Assembly (NCBI GenBank): GCA_947652605.1
Contig: OX393581.1
Span: forward strand, 28,080,788 to 28,144,787
Length of the DNA: 64,000 nucleotides
Origin: Elmis aenea
Taxonomy: Eukaryota > Arthropoda > Insecta > Coleoptera > Elmidae
Reading direction: 5' to 3'
In this document: positions 24,145 through 34,816 of the stretch, one piece after another
Position numbering within the stretch: the stretch's first letter is position 1
How the letters are laid out: the number at the start of each line of letters is the position of its first letter
Program-made: the position numbers and the translations under genes
Notes under the pieces: model-generated
The model's input: the letters and a program-made list of their open reading frames with translations, nothing else
What the model was told of the DNA's origin: nothing
The model's database searches: none

Positions 24145-24604
24145 TATGAGGCGCCGTTTGTGTCAAAAAGAAATTTGTAAAGTAAATAAAATTTCGTACA
24201 TAAATTTACAAATAAAAAAATATTTAGTCAATTTCACATTAATATTTTTTAATTTTTTTTTTCTGACCGGTAATAATTTATTTTTCAAGAAAATATTTTT
24301 ATTTATTTTGTGTAAATTTCTTCTTTTTTTTTTTTTTTTTATTTTTTTTTTTATTTTCGGTAATAATTTATTTTTTAAGAAAATATTTTTATTTATTAGC
24401 GCATCAAATTTTTTTTTTTTTTTTCATTGCAATTATGTACGCTATTATACAACAGATGGCGCGCTACCCAACCTTTGTGTTTAATTTTGAAGTGCTGCGA
24501 GCAAATGAACTACATTTGACGTTTGAGACTTCAACTTTAAAGTAAGTACTTTTGCTTATACTGTTTTGCAATTTTTTAAGGTAATTGTAATTATTTTTTC
24601 CACA
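24145..24604. repeat. Left terminal inverted repeat, 460 bp
   Basis: Starts TATGAGGCGCCGTTTGTGTC and pairs with 31880-32364. It contains two copies, 90 bp apart (from about 24269 and 24359), of GGTAATAATTTATTTTT plus AAGAAAATATTTTTATTTA, each next to long T runs, plausible transposase-binding sites. It also includes exon 1 of the transposase and almost all of intron 1, ending one base short of the acceptor G. Confidence 0.85.
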
Positions 24605-25841
24605 GCAAGTCAACTGGAAGACCACAGCTGCCTGCATCAGCAGAACAAATTAGCTTCCTTAGGAAATCTGGTTTAAAGTGGACAATTATTTCTAAAATAT
24701 TAGGTATTTCCAGAAGCACACTATATAGAAGGTTATTTACATTTAATATAATTGAACAAGAAAAAATTTCTGATGAAGTTCTCGATAGTATTCTACTTCC
24801 ACTTATTAGAGAAATGCCAAATTCTGGCGAAGTATATTTGATGGGTATTTTAAGAGCTAGACAAATATTTATACCTCGATGGCGACTAAGAGAGCGGGTT
24901 AACATTTTGGATCCCGTTGGCAGATTAATGCGAGAAAGAAACATAATTCGACGTAGAGTGTACAACGTTCATGGGCCAAATTATTTGTGGTGAGATGGAT
25001 TATTTTATAAGAATAATTTTTTATGTAAAGAATAATATATCTTTAAATTTTAGGCATATGGACACAAATCACAAATTGGTAGATTATCGTTTTGTATATC
25101 ATGGATGTGTTGATGGATTTAGCAGGTGCATAATATACTTAGAATGCTTGGATAACAATAAAGCTGACTTTGTTTGAAAACAGTGTACAAAACTTTGGCC
25201 TTCCTCTGAGAGTAAGAGGTGATCATGGAACAGAGAACATTAAAGTGGCTGAATACATGTTAGAGAGAAGGGGTTTGAACAGGGGTAGTTTTATAACTGG
25301 CCGTTCTGTACACAATCAACGAATTGAAAGATTATGGTCAGAACTTAATAGAGTTGTTACTAGGCCATTTAAAGAATTATTTTTGGTAATGGAAAATGAG
25401 GGATTGCTCGATGCTTTGAATGAATATGACTTGTTTTGTTTATCATATGTATTCCTACCACGAGTTAGAATGAGATTGAAAATGTTTGTGGAACAGTGGA
25501 ATTTTCACAAATTGTCTTCAGAGAGAAGCACGACACCAATGCAGTTATGGCAACTGGGAATGTTAAACAATAGAGGTAACTTAGAAGAAGAGATAACATA
25601 TCAGGAAGATCCAATATTATATGGCGTAGATGAAAATATAAACGAAGCTATTGAAGAAATTGAGACTTCAAATAATGTTGTTATACCAGAAATTCAAGTG
25701 GATATAAATGATAGCATTTTACGACAAATATTACAAGCTGTGCCTGATCCTTTAATAGATGACACATTGAATGGAATCATTCACTATTTAAAAATAAAAC
25801 AAATTTTTCAAATGAATTTAAATATATATTATAATTTGTAA
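24456..25841 (+). pseudogene. Integrase-like DDE transposase, three exons, one frame-breaking deletion
   Basis: Exon 1 (24456-24541) starts MARYPTFVF inside the terminal repeat. GTAAGT donor and CCACAG acceptor lead to exon 2 (24606-24989), which opens with STGRP and a helix-turn-helix (about 24650-24735, ISKILGISRSTLYRR). A second intron (24990-25053, GTGAGA...TTTTAG) splits the Trp codon before HMDTNHKL, and exon 3 runs to 25841. All junctions keep one frame. Catalytic residues are visible: Asp in HMD (25061), Asp in RGDHGTEN (25221) and Glu in HNQRIERLW (25326), with 34 residues between the last two. After NNKADFV (about 25176) the frame stops, and the following [11 protein letters not shown] is in another frame with about three residues missing, which fits an 8-base deletion. 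Otherwise complete at roughly 420 residues. The family is the retroviral-integrase-like core common in animal genomes; its product would cut and join the element ends. Confidence 0.8.
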
Positions 25842-25889
25842 TATAAGGTTAAATTAAACGATAGTTTACTGGTTCATTATTTTTTACTA

Positions 25890-26170
25890 AACATTTCAAA
25901 ATGGTAATAATATTAAAAAAACACCACACACAATAATGAATCTTATATAAAAAATTCCTATGAACTTGTAGATTTTATTAAATATAACGTAACCACAAGA
26001 TTATATTCTGGTTAGTTTCGATGTAATAAACTTATTCAATAACATTCCTACAGAATTAGCAATTAATATTCTTTGTAAAAAATGGGAAAATATTTCAATT
26101 CATACATCAATAGAAAACAAAAGTCTTTTTATAGAAATAATAAAATTATTTTTCAATTTGTTTTTTCTCT
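25890..26170 (+). pseudogene. Penelope-like reverse transcriptase fragment (central RT)
   Basis: In frame around 26008, LVSFDVINLFNNIP matches the LVSLDVVSLFTNIP block of Penelope-like RTs, followed by a KKWENISIHT stretch that fits the family's KRW-I...T pattern. Upstream, degenerate frames spell SYELVDFIK-like sequence with stops. Positions about 25890-25990 are similar to 31165-31265 read on the other strand. No GIY-YIG endonuclease was found. Dead fragment inside the large transposon, just after the transposase stop. Confidence 0.65.
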
Positions 26171-26420
26171 GTAAAGAATGTTATACAGGGTGATTGTGGC
26201 TAAACGAGATAGAAAGTTGATTCAAACGCTATTTCATAGTTTTTTCTTTCGATAGGTAAGTAGACATCAATATTTTGTAATGTAATCATGTACCTATTGA
26301 AAATTTTATGTGGTTTTTCAAAAAGGTTTTTCAATTCCTTTAACCACAAAACAAGAAATAAATAAGTAAATAACAGGCTCAAGTCAAAACAAAGCAAGTT
26401 TTTACATTATTCAACATATG
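26171..26420. other. Repeat end and filler
   Basis: TATACAGGGTGATTG near 26184 is a single CAGGGTG-family end; the rest up to the nested foldback is AT-rich without a recognisable gene. Confidence 0.4.
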
Positions 26421-26422
26421 TA

Positions 26423-27635
26423 CAGGGTGGACCAAATTCGAATGTTTTACGGGGTATCTCGGTTACCGTAATAGATAGCGAAAATCTGATTTTGGTCTCT
26501 TGGGCTATTTTTTTGAGATAATAACGCCTAAGCAATCAGATTTTTTCTATCGGATTCCATTTTGGCACTACAGACGAAAAATGAAATTTCATCATTTTTG
26601 AAAATTTGCTGTAACTTCTTTATTTATTAAATTAGAACAAAATGTTATAAAGATTTTTTATACAGATTTTTATGCTTAATTTAAAAACAAAAGTAGTTTT
26701 TTCTTAGCCTCCTTGACTTTCGAGATATTGAGTAAACTTACATTTTTTTAAATGGAAACCCTAGTTGGCCATGACTTTATGTGAAAGAGTATTTTTTTAG
26801 CTTTTCAAAAATATATAGTTTTATAAATTTTTTGCGAAAAATAACCTAGATATGGCCAATTTTGTAAAAATTCGATCATCAAAGTTTGCCATGATTTCGT
26901 AAACAAGTGATGTTTGCAATAATTAAACAACTAAACGTCATTGCCAAGTAAATTCTGAAACAACCGCCACGTTTTTATCACTTACAAAGTAATATTCTAA
27001 CATATTAAACTTTTCAAAGAGTTCAAATTTAGCCATGTTCACAATACCACAATAAACAGTTATAAAATACAAAAGAATACACGGATTTGCTTAAAAGTTA
27101 AAAAAATTACTTCTAAATGACGTTTAGTTGTTTAATAATTGCAAACATCACTTGTTTACGAAATCATGGCTAACTTTGATGATCGAATTTTCACAAAATT
27201 GGCCATATCTTGGCTATTTTTTGCAAAAAATATATAAAACTATATATTTTTGAAAAGCTAAAAAACTACTCTTTCACATAAAGTCATGGCCAACTAGGGT
27301 TTCCATTTAATAAAATGTAAGTTTACTCCATATCTTGAAAGTCAAGGAGGCTAAGAAAAAATTACTTTTGTTTTTAAATTAAGCATAAAAATCTGTATTA
27401 AAAACCTCTATAACATTTTGTTCTAATTTAATAAATAAAGAAGTTTCAGCAAATTTTCATAAATGACGAAATTTCAATTTTCGTCTCTAGTGCCAAAATG
27501 GAATCCGATAGAAAAAATATGATTGCTTAGGCGTTATTTTCTCAAAAAAATAGCCCAAGAGACCGAAATCAGATTTTCGCTATCTATTGCGGTAACCGAG
27601 ATACCCCATAAAACATTCGAATTTGGTCCACCCTG
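26423..27635. mobile_element. CAGGGTG foldback element, 1.2 kb
   Basis: Starts CAGGGTGGACCAAATTCGAA, ends with its mirror, and is flanked by TA (26421-26422, 27636-27637). The two arms, each about 520 bp (26423-26945 and 27113-27635), are nearly identical in reverse complement, with a spacer of about 170 bp. Subterminal GGGGTATCTCGGTTA is shared with other members of the family in this window. It was inserted into the large transposon. No coding capacity. Confidence 0.85.
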
Positions 27636-27637
27636 TA

Positions 27638-28841
27638 TATCAAAAAATGTTACATACGACACTTAGAAGCGGAAACATGCATATTAAGAAGCGTTTTTAG
27701 TCGCCTTAAGGATCATTTAAGGATCGCTTAAGCAGAGGCGTTGCGGGGCCCAGGGAAAAAATTTACATAGGCTCCAGGTAAATAAATTATTTGAAAATTT
27801 ATTTTTAAAAAACGAATAGTGAATATTTAATACACCATAATTAAAAAAGTATGTGGACTCCTGGGCCCTTAAATAGAATATCTACTAAATCTGGTATAAT
27901 AGGGCAAATAGGGTACTCATTTGGTGACCAAATTTTGATTCTGGTAGATCAAACAATAATTTTAGTAGATTTCTAGTTGTTTCCTTTTTTACATAAGCAA
28001 TTTTTTTAATGGCAAAGTCATATAAACAAATAAATTATATGAACAACATAATTTTTTGTTACAGTGGACTTTTATTTTGCAATATTTTCTTCCAGTGACT
28101 ACTAGATGATGAGATGCATGTAGGTAAAGGTATCTACTTTATCAGTCGTGCAATAGTGCGGTCTTTTCCGTATGGTATTCCCCTAATGACGAGAAAGATC
28201 GCATGAGTCGCATGAGTATGTATTTATTATTTTGCGTTGTTGGATGAATGTATCTATTTGACGATTTTTCTTGCATTTACGTATTATTGTTATTATTATT
28301 TAAACTAAATAAATTTTTCCTGAAAGTTATCAAAAAATAAGTGGTGAGTGGTGACTTAACTTTTTCTGGTAAGTAATCCATATTGTTCTGGTAAAAAATG
28401 TATGATTTATTTATTATTATATTTTACATTTTAATTACGGGTTTTCTTATTTTTATTATCAATCGATTATTAATTATCAAACACCGATAATCGATTTACA
28501 AAAATCTATAATCGATTTACAAAAATCGATAACGGTTGTAGTTGGCTTAAATTTTGCAATAGAGTGGATCTTAGGGAAATATTTCTTACTATTTTCCTTA
28601 TTTGATCAACTTATCTCATATAGTTACTGAGATCCCAGTGGTGAAAATTGAATTGGGGACCACTCTGTATACTGTAAGTATTTCATCTTTTAAAGAAAGT
28701 CCCCCTGTTTTTGTTTATACCTGGTACCTATATGTATAAAATACATACAAGATACTTACAGATAATCACACGATAAAATGGGCATCCTGTATAATTTTTA
28801 TGAAATATTCATATGTATAACCATTTATTATATTTTTATAG
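27638..28841. other. 5' region of the HECT gene
   Basis: No protein-coding frame seen. A GTAAGTAAT donor at about 28369 and a pyrimidine-rich TTTTTATAG acceptor at 28841 would bound a 473-bp intron in the 5' untranslated region. Near 28455-28535, ATCGATTTACAAAA is repeated in tandem among several ATCGAT sites. A GGCCCAGG segment near 27748 resembles a decayed MITE end. Promoter position is not evident. Confidence 0.4.
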
Positions 28842-28843
28842 AC

Positions 28844-31108
28844 ATGGGTGAAAATGTAGATCATTTAGTGGACAACGTTTTGCGAAGCCCAGCATTACGA
28901 ACTTGTATAGAAAACTGTCTAAACAATGCAACAGTACCAGCTAGCAGTGTAGTAACATTGCCTCCAGTTTGCATAAATAGTACTGAATCGACACCAAGGT
29001 CTAATACTAATAATGTAGGTACAACAACAAGTGTAAGAGAAGAGTTACGTCGTTTGTTTCCATCTATCAGACCTAGACCTTCATCGAGTTCATTTCTACC
29101 TTCATCCTCAGCTGGTGTTCGTGCAACTGGAAACAAACGCAAAAGATATACCTGCAAAGAGAGGAAACCAGTTTTTAAAGAGGTTATACTGTTGACAAAC
29201 CCTAGAGAAAACAAAACTCTGATTGGAATAAAAAAAGCCAAAGCCTATGATGATGGTTTTGCATTGTCTGCAGTCACAATTGAAAAAAATTGGAATTATA
29301 CGGAACTGTGCACCAACATTGAAGAACAGTTCGGAGACAAATTAGTTGGAAAACAATATGAATTTTTAGTTCCTGTTAGTGGATACTTGGTTAAACCAAA
29401 TTTAAACAATAATCAGGAACTTGATGGAGAAACACTTTCAAAAATATATTGTAGTAAATCGGTGTATGTACGACTAATTAAAGAAGATTCGAAACCAAAG
29501 ATGGATTGTTTTGTGAAAGATGATGCGGAAAACAGCATTAGTATCAATACTAATGAAGAAATTAATCATTTTCAAAGTTCCTCTATTGAAGAAAACTATG
29601 AAGTTGACATTAACTTGGTCGAGCCCACTTCATTAAAAGATATTTTAAATAAGTTATCTGAAAATATTTATTTGCCTGAAGAAAAAATTACTACGTTCCA
29701 CATCTACAGGGAAGATATTTTTAATTGCTGTCTACGTGCTTTACAAAGAAAATCTTTTTCCCCACATTATAAAATAAATGTATTATTTACTGACTGTGAC
29801 AACGGTTTAGAGGGGGCTGTGGATGCTGGGGGGCCACAACGGGAAATGTTCAGACTTATTTTTAATTATTTGGGTAACAGTTCTTGTCTTTTTGCTGGGC
29901 CAAGTAATAGCAAGTTTATTACTTTAGATAAAGAGGCATTAGAAAATAATCTTTACTTTGAAGCTGGACGGCTAATAGCCTTGGCAATTGCTCATGTGGG
30001 TTTTGGCCCAAGATTTTTTTCAGAATTATTTTTTACCCTATTAACACAGGGACCTGACAATATTGAACCAACAGTAAATGACATTAACAATCCAGATATA
30101 AAAGCCGAAATTGATATGGCAGTTTGTGCTGCAAATTTACAAACGTTAAGAAATATTATACTAGAAGGAACTTATATCCGATTGGCTGGATGGGAAATAA
30201 TTAATGAGATTGAAAAGAAGGATGTTTTGATAAAAGGCAAATGAGTTACATATTTTATTGAATTGTTGTATTACTAAAATTTTTTGCAGACGTTATAAAA
30301 TTTTATGTATTGGAAAGATGTTTTAAAAGTTTACATCAATTTGAGGAAGGATTAAAAACATTAGAGGTATATGACTATATTAAAAAATATCCGGAATATT
30401 TCGTTGAAGTAATGTGTCACACAAGAGAAGGTGTTTTGACGCTTAAGGAATTCCAAAAAAATTTTGATATAAAGTATAGTGAAGCAGGAAGCAACAGAAG
30501 AAATGTAGAGAGCCGAATAATTGCTCACTGGAGTGATTATGTGCTCGAATGTGATGGTAAAAGTATTTATTTTTATTTTTTATGAATTGCTGGGTTATTA
30601 GAGATTTAAAAATGCTCAAGTCAAAAACAATTAGGAGTACTTTTTAAGTTTAAAAAACCAATACCTAAAACCATGTGCCCATATGGTCCCACTAGGCGTT
30701 TTACACAATATTTGAAATGTCTTTAAAGTTATGAAAAAACATTTAAAGATTCTTATTTACATTAAAATCTATAAAACAAAACCACCTAGGGGTCCCATAT
30801 AGGTACACAAACGGCATCAATAGTTTTATTTCGACTCTTATTTTATAGAAAATGACAACCAAGAATGTGAGGACCTATGCACCCTAGAGGAAATTTTAAT
30901 ATTTTCTACAGCTCTTAATATTATACCACCTTTGGGATTTGAACTGAAGCCAACCATACAATTTTTGCATTCTGACAGTTGTCCATATCCACGAGGTAAC
31001 ACATGTAGCTTGGAATTGCATTTACCTACTGTACATCTTGAATATGAAAAATTTAAGTATTACATGACTTACGGAATTAAAAATGGTATGGTGTTTGGTT
31101 GTGCATAA
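28844..31108 (+). CDS. HECT-domain E3 ubiquitin-ligase-like protein (transposon cargo), three exons
   Basis: Exons 28844-30236, 30290-30556 and 30849-31108 join in frame to 639 codons. I chose ATG 28844 because it follows a splice acceptor (TTTTTATAG at 28841) and starts MGENVDHLVDNVL; an in-frame ATG at 28778 lies before that acceptor. Residues 1-100 are Ser/Pro/Asn-rich with a basic KRKRY patch. The HECT N-lobe signature EGAVDAGGPQREMFRLI is at about residues 322-338, followed by FEAGRLIALAIAHVGFGP. The C-lobe has RGNTCSLELHLPT with the catalytic Cys at residue 606 (codon 31004-31006), 33 residues from the C-terminus, the usual position, ending MVFGCA. HECT enzymes accept ubiquitin on this Cys and pass it to substrates. 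Intron 1 would use a GC donor (AAAAG|GCAAAT) and a TTTGCAG acceptor; intron 2 is GT-AG. It resembles the G2E3-like HECT genes that are multicopy in fish and cnidarians. The substrate is unknown. Confidence 0.8.
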
Positions 31109-31159
31109 ATGTTTACAGATATAATTATTTTTTTTTTTTTTTGTACCAGTTTGTGTACA

Positions 31160-31610
31160 TCAAACCATTATATTTTTAATAAAATCTACAAATTCATAAG
31201 ATTTTTTTTTTTGTAGAATTCATTATTGTGATGTTTTTTTAATATTTTTACCATAATTTTGATATGTTGTATGTAGGAGAATTAATGCAGCTAATAATAG
31301 GTCCAAGTGGTTTACTCTTTACTGCCATTTATGTAATTTTATAAGGGCATAACATTTTCGTAAGATACTATTATAAGATTTGAGTTCATTTTGTTGGTCA
31401 GTGATATGTTTATTTTGGTGTAACAGTTTTATCAAAAAATTATTTTTGTTTTGTAATGTTTGTAAAGGAATGTGAAATTTGCTTATGGTTTTGTGTGTTA
31501 ATATAAGTGTATTATAAAAGATATTTTTGAAAAAATTCAAATTTGACTTTTGATTATGGGATATTATAGTCCCAATAGGTATTTTAAATGGGGTTATATA
31601 TCCAAACAAT
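31160..31610 (-). pseudogene. Penelope-like reverse transcriptase fragment (N-terminal RT)
   Basis: On the minus strand, a frame from 31609 ends with KHITDQQNEL...CYALIKLHKW, the family's YGLPKIHKP block. After a stop and frameshift, PIISCINSPTYNI (about 31263-31305) matches the RPIVSTINSPTYN block. Further on, degenerate sequence overlaps in similarity with 25890-25990, so this copy covers the part upstream of the RT core and the plus-strand copy covers the core. Stops and frameshifts make it inactive. It starts about 50 bases after the HECT stop, in the opposite orientation. Confidence 0.65.
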
Positions 31611-31879
31611 TGTGAAGTTTATCAGAAAGTAAACCAGAAATACAGCAAAAGAAAATTTATTAAATCCAAATAAACAAAAACGGCAAAACATATACTGCTG
31701 TACGTACACCGTATACATGATAAAGGGTAAAGCATTAGTTGCAGAGTCCAACTGCACAGGTAGTTCCTTTCTCTACTTTGTTTTGTGAGCGTCTGATACA
31801 TCACTTTCTTTGTTTTTGAACAACCGGCATATGATCACCAATATATATAAAACTACGTTGTTTTTTTGACGGACGGCTA

Positions 31880-32364
31880 TGTGGAAAAAATAGTTACAAT
31901 TACCTTAAAAAATTACAAAACAGTATAAGTATACGTACTTACTTTGAACTGAAAGACTCGAACGTCAAATGTAGTTCATTTCACATTTTCACGCAATAGT
32001 TCATTTGCTCGCAGCACTTCAAAATTAAACACAAAGGTTGGGTAGCGCGCCATCTGTTGTATAATAGCGTACATAATTGCAGTAAAAAAAAAAAAAAATT
32101 TTTGGTGCGCTAATAAATAAAAATATTTTCTTAAAAAATAAATTATTACCGAAAATAAAAAAAAAAATAAAAAAAAAAAAAAAAAGAAGAAATTTACACA
32201 AAATAAATGAAAATATTTTCTTGAAAAATAAATTATTACCGGTCAGAAAAAAAAAATTAAAAAATATTAATGTGAAATTGACTAAATATTTTTTTATTTG
32301 TAAATTTATGTACGAAATTTTATTTACTTTACAAATTTCTTTTTGACACAAACGGCGCCTCATA
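31880..32364. repeat. Right terminal inverted repeat, 485 bp
   Basis: Reverse complement of the left repeat, ending GGCGCCTCATA. It is longer by exactly 25 bp, located in the exon-1 copy (about 31978-32002), where AAATGAACTA is duplicated. This shifts the exon-1 frame on the minus strand to a stop, so this end cannot supply a working transposase start. Confidence 0.85.
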
Positions 32365-32370
32365 TGTGTG
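32365..32370. repeat. 6-bp target-site duplication, right copy
   Basis: TGTGTG, identical to 24139-24144. Confidence 0.85.
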
Positions 32371-34037
32371 GTTGAAATGTACAACGAAAATCCACACTCA
32401 TAACCAAAAACCACTACAGATTCAACGTCAGAAACAAGTAAGATTAAAAAGAAGGGAAAAAAGTTTTTAAAAGATATTTTAATAAAATTCTGTTACTCCA
32501 TATTTTATGCTCAATAACTTTGTTGTAAGACATCTTGATACATTTTATTTGTATAAAAAAATTATTTGCAACAAATTATGTTTGCCAGAAAAACAAAAAA
32601 TTTCTAAAGGAGTCTTCCTTTTTAACAGTTACACCAAGATAATGGTTAGTTATAACATTAGCGAAATAATTATCAAGCGATCCTAAAGTTACGTAAAAAA
32701 GTATTCGAGGAAATATAACATATTTTCATTGATCTTTAAAAAAATGTTACTAACAGCCATGGGCATCCGCAGAAAATTTTCCAGGGGGGGCAAAGCATAG
32801 AGACAAACAATAATATATATAAATTTTAATTTAATTTTTTAAATTTTATTATTTGTTTTTACAAGTACTACTTTTCACTCGATTCCAGGGGGGCAAGTGC
32901 CCCATTTGCCCCCCCCATTTGTTTAAATCTTGCTTTATCGTTGAAGGAGATATTATTTGTTCTTTTCGTTCTAGTACATTTTCCATGCCTTAGATACGAT
33001 ATATTAGATAACTAATTAAAATGAATTTCGTTAGGTATAATAGAAAACGACAAACTTTTGACAGTTTTTGTTTTTTGTGAAGCTGAAAAAGTCGAAGTCA
33101 TCTTATCGCAGTTTTTAGGGATAATATTAATATTATAATTTTCATTTTCCATTGTGCCGTCACGACATTGTTAATATGTAGTTACAAGATTTTTTAACAC
33201 CTTAATCTCATATTAACTCAAGTATTTGCATTTATGTACGTAAAAAGGATTACGCTTATTGATAGGAAACATCAAAGGATCTTGTATTTTTTCGTATAAG
33301 ATATTTAAAACGATCAACGGTTGAAACCTCCAAATTTAATAAGCCCCGAAATCGAAAACAAATTCTGAACGGAGATCCACAACTCGGCTATAATTGCATT
33401 TTCTTGTCACGCACTTCTTTGAGTTTTTAAATTATGTAGAAGCCCTTAAACAACAAAATCGAAAGTTCATAAAACTGCTTCATAACTTTATTTTGCTATA
33501 TACACACGTAGATCGATATCAAATTGTTCTACTTTTGGGGACAATTATTAAAGAAGAAGTACATTCATCATTGCAATTTTTGATAAATAAAAAAGCTGAT
33601 TTTTCAGGCTAAGCTTTAGCGTCTCGTTTAATTCAAAAACTAGACAAAATCTTACCTTAATTTAATTTTAAATTTAGTTTTTTTGTTTTGATAAACTTGC
33701 TAAATGTTTTGCTAAATCAAAACAGATTTTAAGAATCTGTCCAATAAAAACTAAAAATATTCGCAAAAGTTTACTTTTTTTAAATTGCTTTCTGTACCAT
33801 TGTGATAAATAAATGAAAATTTAGAAAATTCCATGTACGTATTAGCTTTTTATATATTATCTTTAGTCGAGGCAGATTACGGCTGTTGCTGTCTCTCGCT
33901 TTGTTAGTTTTCATTATGCCCCTCTTTTTAATCACCTTTGTTAAATACAGTTTGTAATTTTGTAACATACCAATTGACCTTTTTTGTTAAAAAACAAAGT
34001 TTTTTATGTAAACATTTAAAATAAAAGCGAAACGTAT
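32371..34037. other. Intergenic, decayed MITE remnants
   Basis: Around 32760-32930, CATCCGCAG followed by CCAGGGGGGCAAA and later GGGGGGCAAGTGCCCC looks like a decayed hAT-type MITE with no clear ends. No gene seen; the short frames at 33394-33612 and 33780-33968 have no domain. Confidence 0.4.
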
Positions 34038-34106
34038 TTAACCCTTTCGATACAAATCTTATTTTTTTAAATTAAAAAAACGTTAGTGGCAATTTTGCAT
34101 TATACA

Positions 34107-34437
34107 GAGTGGCCCAGATTACATTTCCAGCATGGGGATCTCGCTTATTATCAGAGATACAGGTTTGTTTAAATTAGATGAATTATTCTTTAGTATGAGA
34201 GGAGCCACAATCTATTTTTAAAAGTACAAAATTCCTTGTGTTTCAGATGTTATAGCAAAAAATATGAACATGTCGAATTTCTTTTTTCTCTCATAACTTT
34301 TTGTCTTAATTGTTACAATAATTTTATTTGTACTTTCTTAAGGTACATTTAATGGAGAATGTAACTGTTATTTGAGATTTTTTTAACACCTACCATTTTC
34401 GAGATATTACCCCTAATTTCATTTTTTCTTATGGGCA
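34107..34437. repeat. Half of a CAGGGTG-type foldback
   Basis: Starts TACAGAGTGGCCC, then CATTTCCAGCATGGGGATCTC. It is a direct repeat of 46172-46477. Only one arm is present. Confidence 0.6.
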
Positions 34438-34554
34438 GCGAATCTGTTTACTCCTTTTTTGATTTTTTTGCTCCACTCATTTTTCAAAAAAATGTTCGGC
34501 ACGTATAGGTATGTCCCAATAGGTTTTTTCGTGGGACGTATATGTCCCAATAGG

Positions 34555-34710
34555 TTTTTTCGTGCGACACATATTTTCCAATAGTAGATAATATATCTGG
34601 AATAAAATCTAAATTACTGTATATGACAAATGCGTCATCTTCCGATTCAACGTCGGACAAATGATCCACAAAATACTGCAATTCTGATGCCGACAAAGAA
34701 GTCCTTTTTT
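34555..34710 (-). pseudogene. piggyBac-like N-terminal acidic exon
   Basis: On the minus strand the frame reads KRTSLSASELQYFVDHLSD followed by ESEDDAF and a decaying tail. Acidic N-termini with SELQ-like starts and clustered Asp/Glu are usual in piggyBac transposases, and the position inside a TTAA-flanked element supports this. No ATG is seen in frame (the open frame begins at TTG), and the catalytic domain is missing. Confidence 0.4.
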
Positions 34711-34816
34711 TTAAAGTAATTTATAAAATTACATTACAGAACAGTACTACAGAGATACATATGTCCCAACAAAAATACTGTTGGGACATATTTATCCCAA
34801 ACAGAATATAGTTCGT

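Larger units (their letters stand above)
24145..32364. mobile_element. 8.2-kb DNA transposon with DDE transposase and HECT cargo (IS3EU-like)
   Basis: The element is 8,220 bp with long terminal inverted repeats and a perfect 6-bp TGTGTG duplication. Inside are, left to right, a spliced integrase-like transposase gene, a Penelope-like RT fragment, a nested 1.2-kb foldback, a spliced HECT-domain gene, and a second, inverted Penelope-like fragment. IS3EU is a eukaryotic superfamily with IS3-like transposases and, as I recall, 6-bp duplications; the assignment is an inference. Ginger-type elements are the main alternative. Both genes read left to right. The transposase is damaged, so this copy probably cannot mobilise itself unaided. 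Confidence 0.8.

Noticed and set aside
24140..24484. 114-residue open frame, with a 129-residue mirror frame at 32025-32414
   Set aside because: Both are Phe/Leu/Lys runs produced by the T-rich terminal inverted repeats. The real exon 1 uses a different frame.
28861..29241. 126-residue minus-strand frame
   Set aside because: Antisense shadow of the HECT gene's Ser/Pro-rich N-terminus.
32760..32930. Complete hAT MITE
   Set aside because: G- and C-rich blocks resemble such elements but no matching ends or 8-bp duplication could be placed.
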